Positions 8,682 to 18,829 of a stretch of 59,312 nt of DNA are shown piece after piece; the stretch's first letter is position 1; the number at the start of each line of letters is the position of its first letter. The position numbers were made by a program, and so were the translations under genes. Source of the DNA: Lachnospiraceae bacterium (GTDB lineage: Bacteria; Bacillota; Clostridia; Lachnospirales; Lachnospiraceae); assembly GCA_021770785.1 (NCBI GenBank), contig JAETQH010000023.1, positions 1 to 59,312 on the forward strand, written 5' to 3'. The notes beneath the pieces were generated by a model. The model did no database searches. It worked only from the letters and a program-made list of their open reading frames with translations, and was not told the DNA's origin.

Positions 8682-11600
8682 ATGAAGGAGAAAAAGTTAT
8701 CACCTGTCATGAGAGGTATTTCAGCAGCTATGGCATCTGTACTGACACTTGCTATTACAGGAACAAGTGTAGCAGATACCTACAGATCCAATCTGGATGA
8801 TGTCCTCGGAACCCAGAGCTATGTTACATCTTCAGACAAGGACTCGGCACGGTTCAAGAGTGACTATGATACCATTGAGGATATGATGGCAGCCGCAAAG
8901 GACATTGCAATCCGTGAAGGCGAAGAAGGAACTGTCGTTATGAAGAATGATAACGATGTACTTCCACTGAATACTGCAAATGTAGCATTGTTTGGGCTTG
9001 CGGCTTATGCACCATATCCGTATACTTCGGGAGATTTGAAAGGCGGAAATGAGGATGCAGTAGATTTAGTGCAGGCGTTTACGGATGCAGGGATTACAGT
9101 AAATGAAACTTTGAAAGATTTGTATGCTACCATGATGAATAGGCATGAAGAAGAGGTCGCTAATCAGTGGACAGGAGAAATAACGAAGCAGACCGCTTAC
9201 GATATTATTTATTCTACCACGGTGGGCGATATGGTAGATTATACGATTGCGGAAGTTCCACCTGCTGAATTTGAAAATCTGGGTGCGTCTGAAGACTGGA
9301 AATCAGCAATTGACAAAGACAGTACCACCGCAATCTGCGTATTTGCAAGAGCAGCAGGTGAATCTAATACCTATGCACCGGGTTCGGCAGTGAATTATGC
9401 CGGCGAAAAGACCGGAAAAGATCCGTTGGAACTTTCTGAAGATGAACTGGCAGTAATTGATGCGGCAAAAGAGACTTGCAGTAAAGTCGTTGTACTGATT
9501 AATTCAGGAAACACTTTAATGATCAGGGATATCGCAGAAGGCGGTTCTCATGAAGTGGATGGTATTGCTTATATCGGATGTCCGAATGATTATCAGTTTA
9601 CAGGCATTGTAAATGTATTGACAGGTAAGGTGAATGCTACCGGAGCTTTACCGGACACTTATGTTGCGGACAACGCCTCGATACCTGCGGTACAGAATTT
9701 TGGCGGTGACTACTATGCAGATTATGCAATCGTAGCTGCAAATGCAGAAAATGGCTATGATAGCCGTTATCCTGGTGTAGAGATTTCCAATGACAGCAGT
9801 GCAGGATCTTTTGGCGGCGGCAGCGCCACCTACAGTGCAGGTCAGTACATTGTGGAAGCAGAAGGTATTTATGTTGGATATAAATATTATGAGACCAGAT
9901 ATTTTGATTCTGTTATGAATCCTTCGTTCCATGCAGATTCCGGTGCGGGAGCAACACAGTCAGACAGCTGGAATTATGATAATGAAGTGGTATATTCTTT
10001 TGGACATACACTCTCTTATCTGGATTATACGCAGGAACTTAAGAGTGTGAATGTCGATAAAAATACAGATGGCGACATTACGGCGGTAATTGCAGTGACA
10101 AATAAGAGCAATCAGGACGGCCGTTTCCTGGCACAGCTTTATGTACAGCAGCCATACACTGCTTATGATATGGAGAACGGAGTAGAGAAATCTGCGGTTA
10201 TGTTTTTGAATTCTGCTAAGGTAAATGTGGCAGCAGGTGCTACAGAAGAAGTGACAATTACGGTACCGGCGAAATATCTGGCAAGCTATGATTACCGGAA
10301 TGCCAAGACATATATTCTAGATGAGGGTGATTATTACTTTACTGCTGCAGCAGGCGCACATGAAGCAGTAAATAATTTCCTTGCCGCACAGGGCAAGACC
10401 ACAGCAGACGGTATGGATGCCCAGGCAACCGGTGGGACAGTTGTCTGGAGTGATAATACTTCACTGGATACAACTACTTTTGCAATTGCTCATGATACTG
10501 AGATTACCAATGTGGCTGATGATGCAGATTTGAATTACTGGACCGGTGAAGATACAGTGGTTTACCTGTCCAGACAGGATTGGGAAGGTACTTATCCAAT
10601 CAATTATAATACAGATGTTGAGATTAATATTTCAGACAGTCCAAAGGCTGAGGAATGGATTGCAGCACTGCGCGGACAGCAGTACACGATACAGACAGAT
10701 AATCCTGCAACAGAGGGCGGGGACAAAGGTGTAAGGTTGAACAGTACCTATGTTCAGGAAGAGCAGTTAAGCAATATTCAGGATTCCTTCTGGGATACAC
10801 TGGTATCTTCTATTACAATAGATGAAGCAGTCGGTGCAGTTATCCATGGGGGCAGCCAATCGGATGTATTGACCAATGTTGAAAATCCTATCGTGCTTCA
10901 GAACGAAGGTGTAAATGGTTTTGCCACCGGTTACACAGATGAGGCAACAGGAAAGACTTATCAGTTCAATATAAGCTCTCAGACATTACTTGGTTCTTCC
11001 TTTAACCCGCAACTTGCATATGAGTGGGGGCTTGTAGAAGGCAATTCAGGTCTGTGGCTGGAAAGATATGATATATGGGGAACCGGACTGACACAGCGCA
11101 GAACACCATATAATGGACGTAATTATGAATATTTCTCGGAAGATCCGATGCTGACTAATCGTCTGGGTTATGGCGTATTAAGAGGTTGTGCGGAAAAAGG
11201 TATCCTTAACGGACCAAAGCATATTGGCTTTAATGATCAGGAACACAATCGTAATGGTGTGGCTGCGTATATGAATGAGCAGAAATTACGGGAGACAGAT
11301 TTGAGAGGTTTCCAGGGCGGCTTAGAGGACGGCGGTGGTCTTGCAGTTATGGTTGCTTTCAACCGTATTGGCGCTACCAATGCTTCTCATTATGTACCAA
11401 TGCTCAAGAACATTCTGAGAGAGGAATGGGGCTTTACCGGAGTTGTTTCTACGGATATGATGAATAACGCTTATTATTTCTCACCAGAGTCCATAATCAT
11501 GGCTACGGTAACACAGGTAGCTGATTTCGGTGGTGATGACAACCATATTAATCAGGGAGATGGCGGAGTAGATAAGACATGGGCATATATTTCTGAGGAT

Positions 11601-11831
11601 ACGGTAAAGAACGACGCAGTACTGGTGGATCAGGCAAGAGAGAATTTGAAGTATCAGCTATATACTTTCGCTAATAGCGCTATTATGAATATTTCTACGG
11701 AACAGGTAACGGTATGGTGGGATACAGTATTGCAGGCAGTGACAGTAATCAGTGGTATTCTGTTCGCAGTGACAGCACTTGTATGGCTGGTAATGTCCAT
11801 TATTCCGGGAAAGAAAAAGGAGGAAGCATGA
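8682..11831 (+). CDS. Membrane-anchored glycoside hydrolase family 3, domain-permuted
   Basis: A 1049-residue GH3 enzyme, probably a beta-glycosidase. The domain order is reversed from the common one: the C-terminal alpha/beta-sandwich (EEGTVVMKND, near residue 85) comes first, then a fibronectin-III-like part around 450-560, and the TIM barrel last (from about 690). Barrel motifs are GRNYEYFSEDP, NGPKHIGFND and GVVSTDM, whose Asp925 is the expected nucleophile. Permuted GH3s are known in ruminal and gut clostridia. Residues 10-32 form a signal sequence or anchor and about 1015-1040 a second membrane span followed by a basic tail, so the catalytic part is probably outside and tethered at one or both ends. 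AAGGAGGA precedes the start; its stop overlaps the next start codon. Confidence 0.9.
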   Translation: MKEKKLSPVMRGISAAMASVLTLAITGTSVADTYRSNLDDVLGTQSYVTSSDKDSARFKSDYDTIEDMMAAAKDIAIREGEEGTVVMKNDNDVLPLNTANVALFGLAAYAPYPYTSGDLKGGNEDAVDLVQAFTDAGITVNETLKDLYATMMNRHEEEVANQWTGEITKQTAYDIIYSTTVGDMVDYTIAEVPPAEFENLGASEDWKSAIDKDSTTAICVFARAAGESNTYAPGSAVNYAGEKTGKDPLELSEDELAVIDAAKETCSKVVVLINSGNTLMIRDIAEGGSHEVDGIAYIGCPNDYQFTGIVNVLTGKVNATGALPDTYVADNASIPAVQNFGGDYYADYAIVAANAENGYDSRYPGVEISNDSSAGSFGGGSATYSAGQYIVEAEGIYVGYKYYETRYFDSVMNPSFHADSGAGATQSDSWNYDNEVVYSFGHTLSYLDYTQELKSVNVDKNTDGDITAVIAVTNKSNQDGRFLAQLYVQQPYTAYDMENGVEKSAVMFLNSAKVNVAAGATEEVTITVPAKYLASYDYRNAKTYILDEGDYYFTAAAGAHEAVNNFLAAQGKTTADGMDAQATGGTVVWSDNTSLDTTTFAIAHDTEITNVADDADLNYWTGEDTVVYLSRQDWEGTYPINYNTDVEINISDSPKAEEWIAALRGQQYTIQTDNPATEGGDKGVRLNSTYVQEEQLSNIQDSFWDTLVSSITIDEAVGAVIHGGSQSDVLTNVENPIVLQNEGVNGFATGYTDEATGKTYQFNISSQTLLGSSFNPQLAYEWGLVEGNSGLWLERYDIWGTGLTQRRTPYNGRNYEYFSEDPMLTNRLGYGVLRGCAEKGILNGPKHIGFNDQEHNRNGVAAYMNEQKLRETDLRGFQGGLEDGGGLAVMVAFNRIGATNASHYVPMLKNILREEWGFTGVVSTDMMNNAYYFSPESIIMATVTQVADFGGDDNHINQGDGGVDKTWAYISEDTVKNDAVLVDQARENLKYQLYTFANSAIMNISTEQVTVWWDTVLQAVTVISGILFAVTALVWLVMSIIPGKKKEEA

Positions 11832-12316
11832 TGAGCTTTATAAAGAAACAGAGAGCGGGTATTTATGTTACCCTGTTAGTCCTGATACTTACGATTGCAG
11901 CTATGATTACTTATCAGGTAAATATTTCAGGAGAAGGTTATTTCCAGAAAGCGGAAGTACCGCAGGCTGTGCTGTATCCCGCCATTGCTCTGGTATTGGA
12001 GCTTGCAGCCATTGTACTTGCACAGTTTTCTCTGCAGGGTGCTGCAGAAACGATAAAGAATATTGTTTCCGGTGTAATGAGAATCATTACACCAATGCTG
12101 CTGGTCGCAGCCGCGATGATTATAGTATCCAGCAGAGTAGAGGGATTTGCCTTTATCTATTTTTCTAACCAGGAGGTATTGCAGGAAGTACAGACTCCTG
12201 CCAACATGTCTTCTGCCCATGGAGCCATTGCAAATATCGTAATGCTTGGCGTAGCAGCAGTAGCAGGAATTGTGGCAGCATTCTTTGATCTTAATAAAAA
12301 GGAAAAAACTTCATAG
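11828..12316 (+). CDS. Membrane protein of unknown function, GH3-coupled
   Basis: A 162-residue protein with four predicted membrane spans, near residues 12-30, 47-67, 80-105 and 135-155, and a basic C-terminal tail. The ATG at 11828 overlaps the GH3 stop (ATGATGAGC), with AAAGGAGGAA just before it, so it is translationally coupled to the anchored GH3. I recognise no named family. Its position between a tethered GH3 and cytoplasmic GH2/GH78 enzymes suggests a helper for membrane placement of the GH3, or an uptake accessory; that is inference. Confidence 0.75.
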   Translation: MMSFIKKQRAGIYVTLLVLILTIAAMITYQVNISGEGYFQKAEVPQAVLYPAIALVLELAAIVLAQFSLQGAAETIKNIVSGVMRIITPMLLVAAAMIIVSSRVEGFAFIYFSNQEVLQEVQTPANMSSAHGAIANIVMLGVAAVAGIVAAFFDLNKKEKTS

Positions 12317-12325
12317 GAGAAAAGT

Positions 12326-14728
12326 ATGCGTAAGATAGATTTTAATGCAGACTGGAGATTCAAAAGGCTAGAAGAGCCGGGGGAGGGAAAAATGGTAACT
12401 CTCCCTCACGATGCCATGTGCTTAGAGAGAAGGACGGGTGAGAGCAGAGGGCGTCATAACATCGGCTGGTTCGAAAGCTATGATTATGAATACAGCAAGG
12501 AATGGTTTGCCCCTAAGGAATATGCTTCCATGAAGCTACTGCTGGAATTTGAGGGTGTGTATCACAATGCGCAGGTCTATGTAAATGACAGAAAAGTAAT
12601 GTATCGTCCTTATGGCTATACCAATTTTTATGTTGATTTAAATGACGATCTGAAGTACGGACAAACGAATAAGATACGAGTCATTGCAGAGAATGCAGAC
12701 CAGCCTAACAGCAGATGGTATACCGGTTCGGGGATATACCGGCCGGTGTGGCTGCATGTGGCGGAACAGAAGTATATTTTGGTGAACGGTGTAAGAATCC
12801 GCACAGTGAGTATCAATCAGGCAAAAGGAAGCGCTGTGGTTGAGATAAAAGTAAGAACTTCTGCTTCGATGGGAGTAACGGTTGCTGTGCAGGATATGGA
12901 GGGCAGAGAAGTATTTTCCGGTGTAGAGCTCAGCAGCGGGGAGACGGAACCGGAAGCTGTTTTTCAATGCGAAATTCCGGATGCCAGACTCTGGACAGCG
13001 GAAAGTCCGAATCTGTATACCTGCACAGTGCATTCCGGTACAGACATGGCAACAGAGTGGTTCGGAATCAGGACACTTGCATGGGATCGTACCAGCGGAC
13101 TGACAATAAACGGAGAACGGATCATCCTAAAAGGTGCCTGTATCCATCATGATAACGGCCTGTTGGGAGCCTGTGCTTATGGGGAGGCAGAAGAACGTAA
13201 AATACGACTGTTGAAAGAGACAGGATATAATGCTATCCGCAGTGCTCATAATCCCTGCTCTAAGGCACTTCTGGATGCCTGCGACAGACTGGGTATGCTG
13301 GTGATGGATGAATATGTGGATATGTGGTACATCCACAAGAATGAATTTGACTATGCGTCTCATATGCAGGAATGGTGGCAGGAGGATTTGAGGGATATGG
13401 TGGATAAGGACTACAATCATCCAAGCGTCATCCTCTATTCCACCGGCAACGAGGTTGCCGAGACGGGAGAAAAGAAAGGCATTGAACTCACGGGAAAAAT
13501 GACAGAGTATCTGCATAGTCTGGATCATACCAGACCCGTAAGCTGTGGCGTAAATATTTTCTTTAATTTCCTGTATTCTATGGGGCTTGGCGTATACAGT
13601 GATGACAAGGCAAAGAAGGGAGCACGGCCGGAAAAGAATAGGAAGAAAAAGACGGTAGGCAGTGAATTCTATAATACTTTGGCCGGCATGCTGGGAGATA
13701 AAACCATGAAAATCGGCGCTATGCTACACATGTGTGATGTAAAGACCAGAGATGCTTATGCCAATATGGATATTGCAGGCTATAATTACGGCATTTTCCG
13801 GTATCGTCATGATCTGAAGAAATATCCGAATCGTTTAATTCTCGGCAGTGAGACCTTTTGTAAGGATGCGTATGCTTTTTATGAAATTGCAAAGAGCAAT
13901 CCGGGTATCATAGGAGATTTCGTATGGGCCGGTATGGACTATATTGGGGAAGCAGGGATCGGTTCCTGGGAATATGAAGATTATGCTGTGCTGGATAGTC
14001 AGGATGCCGGCTGGCTCACAGCAGGAAGCGGCAGACTGGATATTTTAGGCTTTGGACAGGGAGAAGCTGCCTATACGAAGGTGGCGCTTAATAAAGAACA
14101 GGGACCGCTTATGGCAGTGAGACCTGTTTATCAGAAAGGAAAACATTCTCCCTCTGCATGGAAGATGACAGATGCAAAAATAAGCTGGACATGGCCTGAA
14201 TGCGAGGGCAACAGAGCGGAAGTGGAAGTCTATGCCAGAGCAGCCAGAGTGGAATTGTTTCTGAATGGAAAAGCAGCAGGAAGTAAAAAATTAAAAAACA
14301 CCTGTAATGTTATATTTAAAATACCATATGAGCCCGGATGCCTTACCTGTATTTCCTATGACGAAAAAGATCGGAAAATCGGTGAATACAGCCTGAACAC
14401 AGCAGGAAAAGAGACCAGATTGACACTGACACCGGAGAAAGAGACTTTGGCAGCAGGAGAAATTGGATTTATCAGATTGCAGTATACGGATGAGGCAGGA
14501 ATCTGGAAGCCTATGGAGAAACATCATATGAAGGTGGAAGTGGAGAACGGTACATTATTAGGATTTGGAAATGCCTGCCCATATAACCCGGACGGCTACT
14601 GGAAGAATACAGCTTCCACTTATTATGGAGAAGCCATGGCTGTCGTAAGAGCCGGAGCCCATCCGGTGAGAGTCTGTGTTGTAGATGAGACACAGAGCTA
14701 CTGTGTGGAAATACCGGTCAACCAATAG
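12326..14728 (+). CDS. Glycoside hydrolase family 2 (beta-galactosidase-like)
   Basis: An 800-residue cytoplasmic GH2 enzyme with the usual order: sugar-binding jelly roll (about 1-150), immunoglobulin-like domain (about 150-245), TIM barrel (about 245-600) and C-terminal beta domains. The acid/base is Glu376 in STGNEVAE and the nucleophile Glu509 in GSETF; RSAHNP near 300 is the barrel signature. No signal peptide. The start follows the small membrane gene by 9 bases with TAGGAGAAAAGT upstream. GH2 covers galactosidases, glucuronidases and others; the insert around residues 410-460 and the lack of decisive residues leave the exact sugar open, though a galactoside is the default guess. Confidence 0.85.
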   Translation: MRKIDFNADWRFKRLEEPGEGKMVTLPHDAMCLERRTGESRGRHNIGWFESYDYEYSKEWFAPKEYASMKLLLEFEGVYHNAQVYVNDRKVMYRPYGYTNFYVDLNDDLKYGQTNKIRVIAENADQPNSRWYTGSGIYRPVWLHVAEQKYILVNGVRIRTVSINQAKGSAVVEIKVRTSASMGVTVAVQDMEGREVFSGVELSSGETEPEAVFQCEIPDARLWTAESPNLYTCTVHSGTDMATEWFGIRTLAWDRTSGLTINGERIILKGACIHHDNGLLGACAYGEAEERKIRLLKETGYNAIRSAHNPCSKALLDACDRLGMLVMDEYVDMWYIHKNEFDYASHMQEWWQEDLRDMVDKDYNHPSVILYSTGNEVAETGEKKGIELTGKMTEYLHSLDHTRPVSCGVNIFFNFLYSMGLGVYSDDKAKKGARPEKNRKKKTVGSEFYNTLAGMLGDKTMKIGAMLHMCDVKTRDAYANMDIAGYNYGIFRYRHDLKKYPNRLILGSETFCKDAYAFYEIAKSNPGIIGDFVWAGMDYIGEAGIGSWEYEDYAVLDSQDAGWLTAGSGRLDILGFGQGEAAYTKVALNKEQGPLMAVRPVYQKGKHSPSAWKMTDAKISWTWPECEGNRAEVEVYARAARVELFLNGKAAGSKKLKNTCNVIFKIPYEPGCLTCISYDEKDRKIGEYSLNTAGKETRLTLTPEKETLAAGEIGFIRLQYTDEAGIWKPMEKHHMKVEVENGTLLGFGNACPYNPDGYWKNTASTYYGEAMAVVRAGAHPVRVCVVDETQSYCVEIPVNQ

Positions 14729-14757
14729 TGATTGGAATGGGGACAAGGAGGAAGGAT

Positions 14758-17307
14758 ATGCTAAAAATCAGAAAATTTACCTGTGAAAATCTGGAAAAAG
14801 GATGTGTGACAGATGCCATTCATCCTCGTTTCTCCTTTTCCACGGAAAGTGATATACCGGGAGCAAAGCTGGCAAATGCAAGACTTAGTCTTGGTAAATG
14901 GAGTATAGACACTACAGAGCAGATAGCAATACCTTACGAGGGAGAAGCGTTAGAACCCTTTACTGCATATGAGGCGGTGATTGAAGTAACGGATGATGCG
15001 GGAGAGACTGCTGCTGCCAGTCTGCTTTTTGAAACGGGCAGAAAGAATGTATCCTGGCAGGGACAATGGATCAGCGATGACAGCTACCATTTTACAGAGA
15101 AGAAGGTATCTCCTGTTCCTATGGTATTTCGGAAGAAATTCCATTTAGATAAACCGGTAAGGAGCGCCCGTATTTATGTGACTGCCATGGGAATTTATGA
15201 AATTGGCCTGAATGGCAGAAAGGCAGGAGAGGAATACTTTGCTCCAGGCTTTACGTCATACAGTAAAAGATTGCAATATCAGACGATTGATGTAACAAAA
15301 CTGCTGTATAAGGAGAATCAGCTGCTGGTGACTGTAGCAGGAGGCTGGGCAGTTGGCTCCTTTGTATTCACAAGAAAGAACCGCATCAGTGCTGACAGAC
15401 AGGCGCTTTTGCTGGAATTGCGGATTCTGTATGAGGATGGCAGCAAGGAAGTGATTGGAACGGATGAAAGCTGGGAAGTCACAGAAGAAGGACCCTGGAG
15501 GGCAGCAGATATTTACGATGGAGAGACTTACGATGCGACGGTGGATACGGAGCAGATTTTGTGGAAAAAGGCATCCCTAGAGAAGCTGCGTGTGCAACCC
15601 GTATTGTTTGCAGCTACAGGAGTATCGGTGAAGGCGCATGAGAGAATGAGCCCCATTAGCTGCCGGATGACTTCAGAAGGTCTGATATATGATTTTGGAC
15701 AGAATTTTGCAGGAGTAGTAGAACTGACGATAAAAGGAAAAGCCGGGCAAAAGGTTACAGTGCGCCATGCGGAAGTTTTACGGAAAAACGGAACGTTGAA
15801 CACAGATTTTCTTAGAAGTGCAAAAGCAAAGGTTGAGTATATCTGCAAAGAGGGAGAGCAGGTCTATTCCCCCCGATTGACCTATATGGGATTTCGCTAT
15901 ATCTGCATCGAGGGAATTGAACAGGAAAATGTGAAGGTATCAGCCCTTGCACTATATTCCGATGTGGCACAGAATGGAACATTTAGCTGTTCCGATGAAA
16001 GACTCAACCGACTGCAGCAGAATATTCTGTGGAGCGCCCGTTCCAATTTCATGGACATTCCCACAGACTGTCCTCAGAGAGATGAGCGAATGGGATGGAC
16101 AGGAGATATTGCTGTTTTTGCACCAACGGCGTGTTATAATTTTGATATGAGCAGGTTTTTTGAGAAATGGCTGCAGGACATGAAAGCGGAGCAGCTTCCT
16201 ACCGGGGGAATTCCGAATACGATTCCTTCTCAGGGATATGGTTTTCCGGCTACTATGCCGGTTATGGCAGTGGACTTTTGGGGAGATGCCTGTGTACTGG
16301 TTCCCTGGGCTGAATATCAGGCAAGGGGGGACAGGAAAATACTGGAAGATAATTACGATATGATGGTAAAATACGTGGATGCCTGTAGATTTTGGGCAGG
16401 ATTCTTTAGTATTGGTAAGCATAGATATCTGTGGCATACACCTTCTGTGCTTCATTTTGGTGACTGGGTGGCGCCGGATGTTTCTCATATGAGCCAGTGG
16501 CAGAAGAGAAGCAAGTGGACAGCAACAGCAAGTCTTGCCCATACCAGTGGATTACTTGCTAAAATTGCAGAGATACTGGGAAAAGAAACGGATCAGAATA
16601 AATATGGGGCTCTTAGCAGGAAAACGGCAGAAGCGTACTGTCAGCTGTTGTCAGATGGAAATGGCAGAATGAAGCAGGAATTTCAGACTGCTTATGTATT
16701 GCCGCTGCATTTTGGAATGTTCCCCCGGGAAGTAAGGAAAAAGGCAGCAGATAATCTGGCAGAACTGGTGGAGCAAAACGAATATCGCATAGGAACAGGT
16801 TTTCCGGGAACACCGTACATATTGTTTGCGCTGGCAGATAATGGAAGGGCAGATACGGCATATAAAATGTTATTGCAGGATACCTGCCCGTCCTGGCTTT
16901 ATGAAGTCAAAATGGGAGCCACGACTATTTGGGAACGCTGGGATGCCCTGGATGAAAAGGGAAACTGCCCGATAGGAGATGACGGTACAGATATGATGAT
17001 TTCTTATAATCATTACGCCAGCGGTGCAGTAGGAGATTTTCTCTATAAACGTGTGGCGGGCATTGAAATGCTAGAGCCGGGGTACAAGAGATTTCAGATA
17101 CGGCCCGTAATCAATGAGGCGTTGGCCCGGGCAGAGGGCAGTGTGGAGACTCCTTACGGAAAGATAGTATCTTACTGGAGCAAGGCAGAAGGAGAGTTTC
17201 ATATTCATTTGGAAGTTCCTATGGGAACGGTCTGTGAACTGATCCTGCCGGATGGCACAAGAGAAAATGTTTCCTGTGGGTCTTATGAACGAAGCTGCCG
17301 GATATAG
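14758..17307 (+). CDS. GH78 alpha-L-rhamnosidase
   Basis: An 849-residue cytoplasmic enzyme that removes terminal alpha-L-rhamnose by inversion. The family hallmark DCPQRDERMGWTGD is present, with the general acid Glu443. N-terminal beta domains (about 1-390) carry carbohydrate-binding folds, residues about 400-760 the (alpha/alpha)6 barrel, and the end a beta-sandwich. The ATG at 14758 is chosen because AAGGAGGA ends a few bases before it; the frame is open to a GTG at 14728 that touches the GH2 stop. It sits in one operon with GH3, GH2 and a sugar symporter, which points to a rhamnose-containing plant glycoside or polysaccharide as the target. Confidence 0.9.
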   Translation: MLKIRKFTCENLEKGCVTDAIHPRFSFSTESDIPGAKLANARLSLGKWSIDTTEQIAIPYEGEALEPFTAYEAVIEVTDDAGETAAASLLFETGRKNVSWQGQWISDDSYHFTEKKVSPVPMVFRKKFHLDKPVRSARIYVTAMGIYEIGLNGRKAGEEYFAPGFTSYSKRLQYQTIDVTKLLYKENQLLVTVAGGWAVGSFVFTRKNRISADRQALLLELRILYEDGSKEVIGTDESWEVTEEGPWRAADIYDGETYDATVDTEQILWKKASLEKLRVQPVLFAATGVSVKAHERMSPISCRMTSEGLIYDFGQNFAGVVELTIKGKAGQKVTVRHAEVLRKNGTLNTDFLRSAKAKVEYICKEGEQVYSPRLTYMGFRYICIEGIEQENVKVSALALYSDVAQNGTFSCSDERLNRLQQNILWSARSNFMDIPTDCPQRDERMGWTGDIAVFAPTACYNFDMSRFFEKWLQDMKAEQLPTGGIPNTIPSQGYGFPATMPVMAVDFWGDACVLVPWAEYQARGDRKILEDNYDMMVKYVDACRFWAGFFSIGKHRYLWHTPSVLHFGDWVAPDVSHMSQWQKRSKWTATASLAHTSGLLAKIAEILGKETDQNKYGALSRKTAEAYCQLLSDGNGRMKQEFQTAYVLPLHFGMFPREVRKKAADNLAELVEQNEYRIGTGFPGTPYILFALADNGRADTAYKMLLQDTCPSWLYEVKMGATTIWERWDALDEKGNCPIGDDGTDMMISYNHYASGAVGDFLYKRVAGIEMLEPGYKRFQIRPVINEALARAEGSVETPYGKIVSYWSKAEGEFHIHLEVPMGTVCELILPDGTRENVSCGSYERSCRI

Positions 17308-17327
17308 GAAACGGGAGGAATATAAGA

Positions 17328-18791
17328 ATGGATCTTTTAAATTCAAAAATAAAAAGTACAGATGTGAAAATGCCGGAAATGCTGATAGGATATTTTATCG
17401 GACCTTTTGGGGCGTTGCTGGCTTCCGGTATTTTCACCAGTATTCTTCAAAACTATTTTACGGATGTATTAAAGTTGGATCTGACATTTCTGACGACATT
17501 GCAGCTGGTATCTACCATATTAATTGTGGGTGCTAATTTGATTGTGGGGCAGCTTATCGAGCGGACACATTGCCTGGCAGGTAAGGCAAGACCGTGGATA
17601 TTGCTGTCCGCGTTGACTATGTCCATAGGCAGTGTGCTGATGTTTATCGTGCCCTTTGAAGGATTGATGAAAATGATATGGGTAGCTATCGCTTATAATC
17701 TGTTCTATGCAGTGGCGTATCCGATTTACAATACAGCTAATTCTACTTTAATTCCTCTGTCTACCCGCAATAGCAAACAAAGGGGGGCCCTGGCATCATT
17801 TACCAATGTAGCGGGTTTGGGTGTTATGGGCGCAGGCTCTATGGTATTTCCTATTCTGGTGTCCTTTGCACTGAAAGAAAATCAACACCTGTGGTTCCTC
17901 ACAATGTTGGCAGTAGCCATATTCAGTGCATTGACAATCTATCTGCAGTTTCTGTTTACCAGAGAAAGAGTTACAGAAGAATCTATGCAGACACAAAAGG
18001 CAGACAGTGACGGTACGAAGGAACGGATTGCTGCAGATCCTTCTCTTAGCAAGCAGTTAAAGGCAGTGGCAGGAGAAAAGACATGGTGGATTGTTATGCT
18101 GTTCTATCTTGGATTTCAATGGAGCGGTGCCATGAAAAATGGATCTATGTCATATTTCTGCAAATGGGTACTGGATAATTCCTTTTTTGGTACAGCAGAC
18201 GCATGGGGAGCTTCACAGTCTTTACTTTCTATCTGCGGCGCAGTGCCTATGGCATTGGCAGCCATAGTGGTGCTTCCTTTGTGTAATCGCTATGGTAAGA
18301 GAATCGTATGTATGATCGGTATGCTTTTTGGTGCATTGGGAGGTATTATCGCCATTCTGGGAAACGGACAGATTATCCCGGTGGCAATTGGCGTAGCCTT
18401 GAAATGTCTGGGTTCAGCTCCGGCATGCTATGTGATTCTGGCGCTGTTGGCAGATGTCATTGACCACATCGAATACAAGACGGGACTGCGTACAGATGGT
18501 CTGACCATGTCTATTTACAGTTCGGTCATGGTGGCTGCTACCCCTATATGTAATTCTATATTCAGTGCGCTTCTGAATGTGACAGGATATGACCAGAGCG
18601 CTGATGTGGCGATGGGAGCGGTAGGACAGACTGCTCTGGTAAATGGCGCTATCTCAGCCAGCTATATCTGGGTAGAGACGATTGCTTATGTGATCTGTGC
18701 AGTACTGATCTTCTTCTTTACGATTGAGAAAAATCTCCCGGAAGAACAGGTACAGATTGCAGCCAGAAAACAGCAGAATGAGGTTTCATAA
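17328..18791 (+). CDS. GPH-family sugar:cation symporter (MFS)
   Basis: A 487-residue transporter with about twelve membrane spans of the glycoside-pentoside-hexuronide:cation symporter family within the MFS fold, as in MelB and XynB-like proteins. Family marks include the glycine-rich segment near residue 30 and the LADVIDHIEYKTGLRTDG stretch near residue 380, which is typical of the family. A long cytoplasmic loop at about 215-240 separates the halves. It follows the GH78 gene by 20 bases with a GGGAGGAA site. It probably brings in the di- or oligosaccharides cleaved by the GH2 and GH78 enzymes; the substrate cannot be read from the sequence. Confidence 0.9.
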   Translation: MDLLNSKIKSTDVKMPEMLIGYFIGPFGALLASGIFTSILQNYFTDVLKLDLTFLTTLQLVSTILIVGANLIVGQLIERTHCLAGKARPWILLSALTMSIGSVLMFIVPFEGLMKMIWVAIAYNLFYAVAYPIYNTANSTLIPLSTRNSKQRGALASFTNVAGLGVMGAGSMVFPILVSFALKENQHLWFLTMLAVAIFSALTIYLQFLFTRERVTEESMQTQKADSDGTKERIAADPSLSKQLKAVAGEKTWWIVMLFYLGFQWSGAMKNGSMSYFCKWVLDNSFFGTADAWGASQSLLSICGAVPMALAAIVVLPLCNRYGKRIVCMIGMLFGALGGIIAILGNGQIIPVAIGVALKCLGSAPACYVILALLADVIDHIEYKTGLRTDGLTMSIYSSVMVAATPICNSIFSALLNVTGYDQSADVAMGAVGQTALVNGAISASYIWVETIAYVICAVLIFFFTIEKNLPEEQVQIAARKQQNEVS

Positions 18792-18829
18792 CCCCATCGG
18801 TGCCTTTGGCAGAAAGGAGATTTATAGAT

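Noticed and set aside
15952..16542. 196-codon minus-strand frame inside GH78
   Set aside because: Shadow of the rhamnosidase barrel; His/Cys/Pro-rich with no family resemblance.
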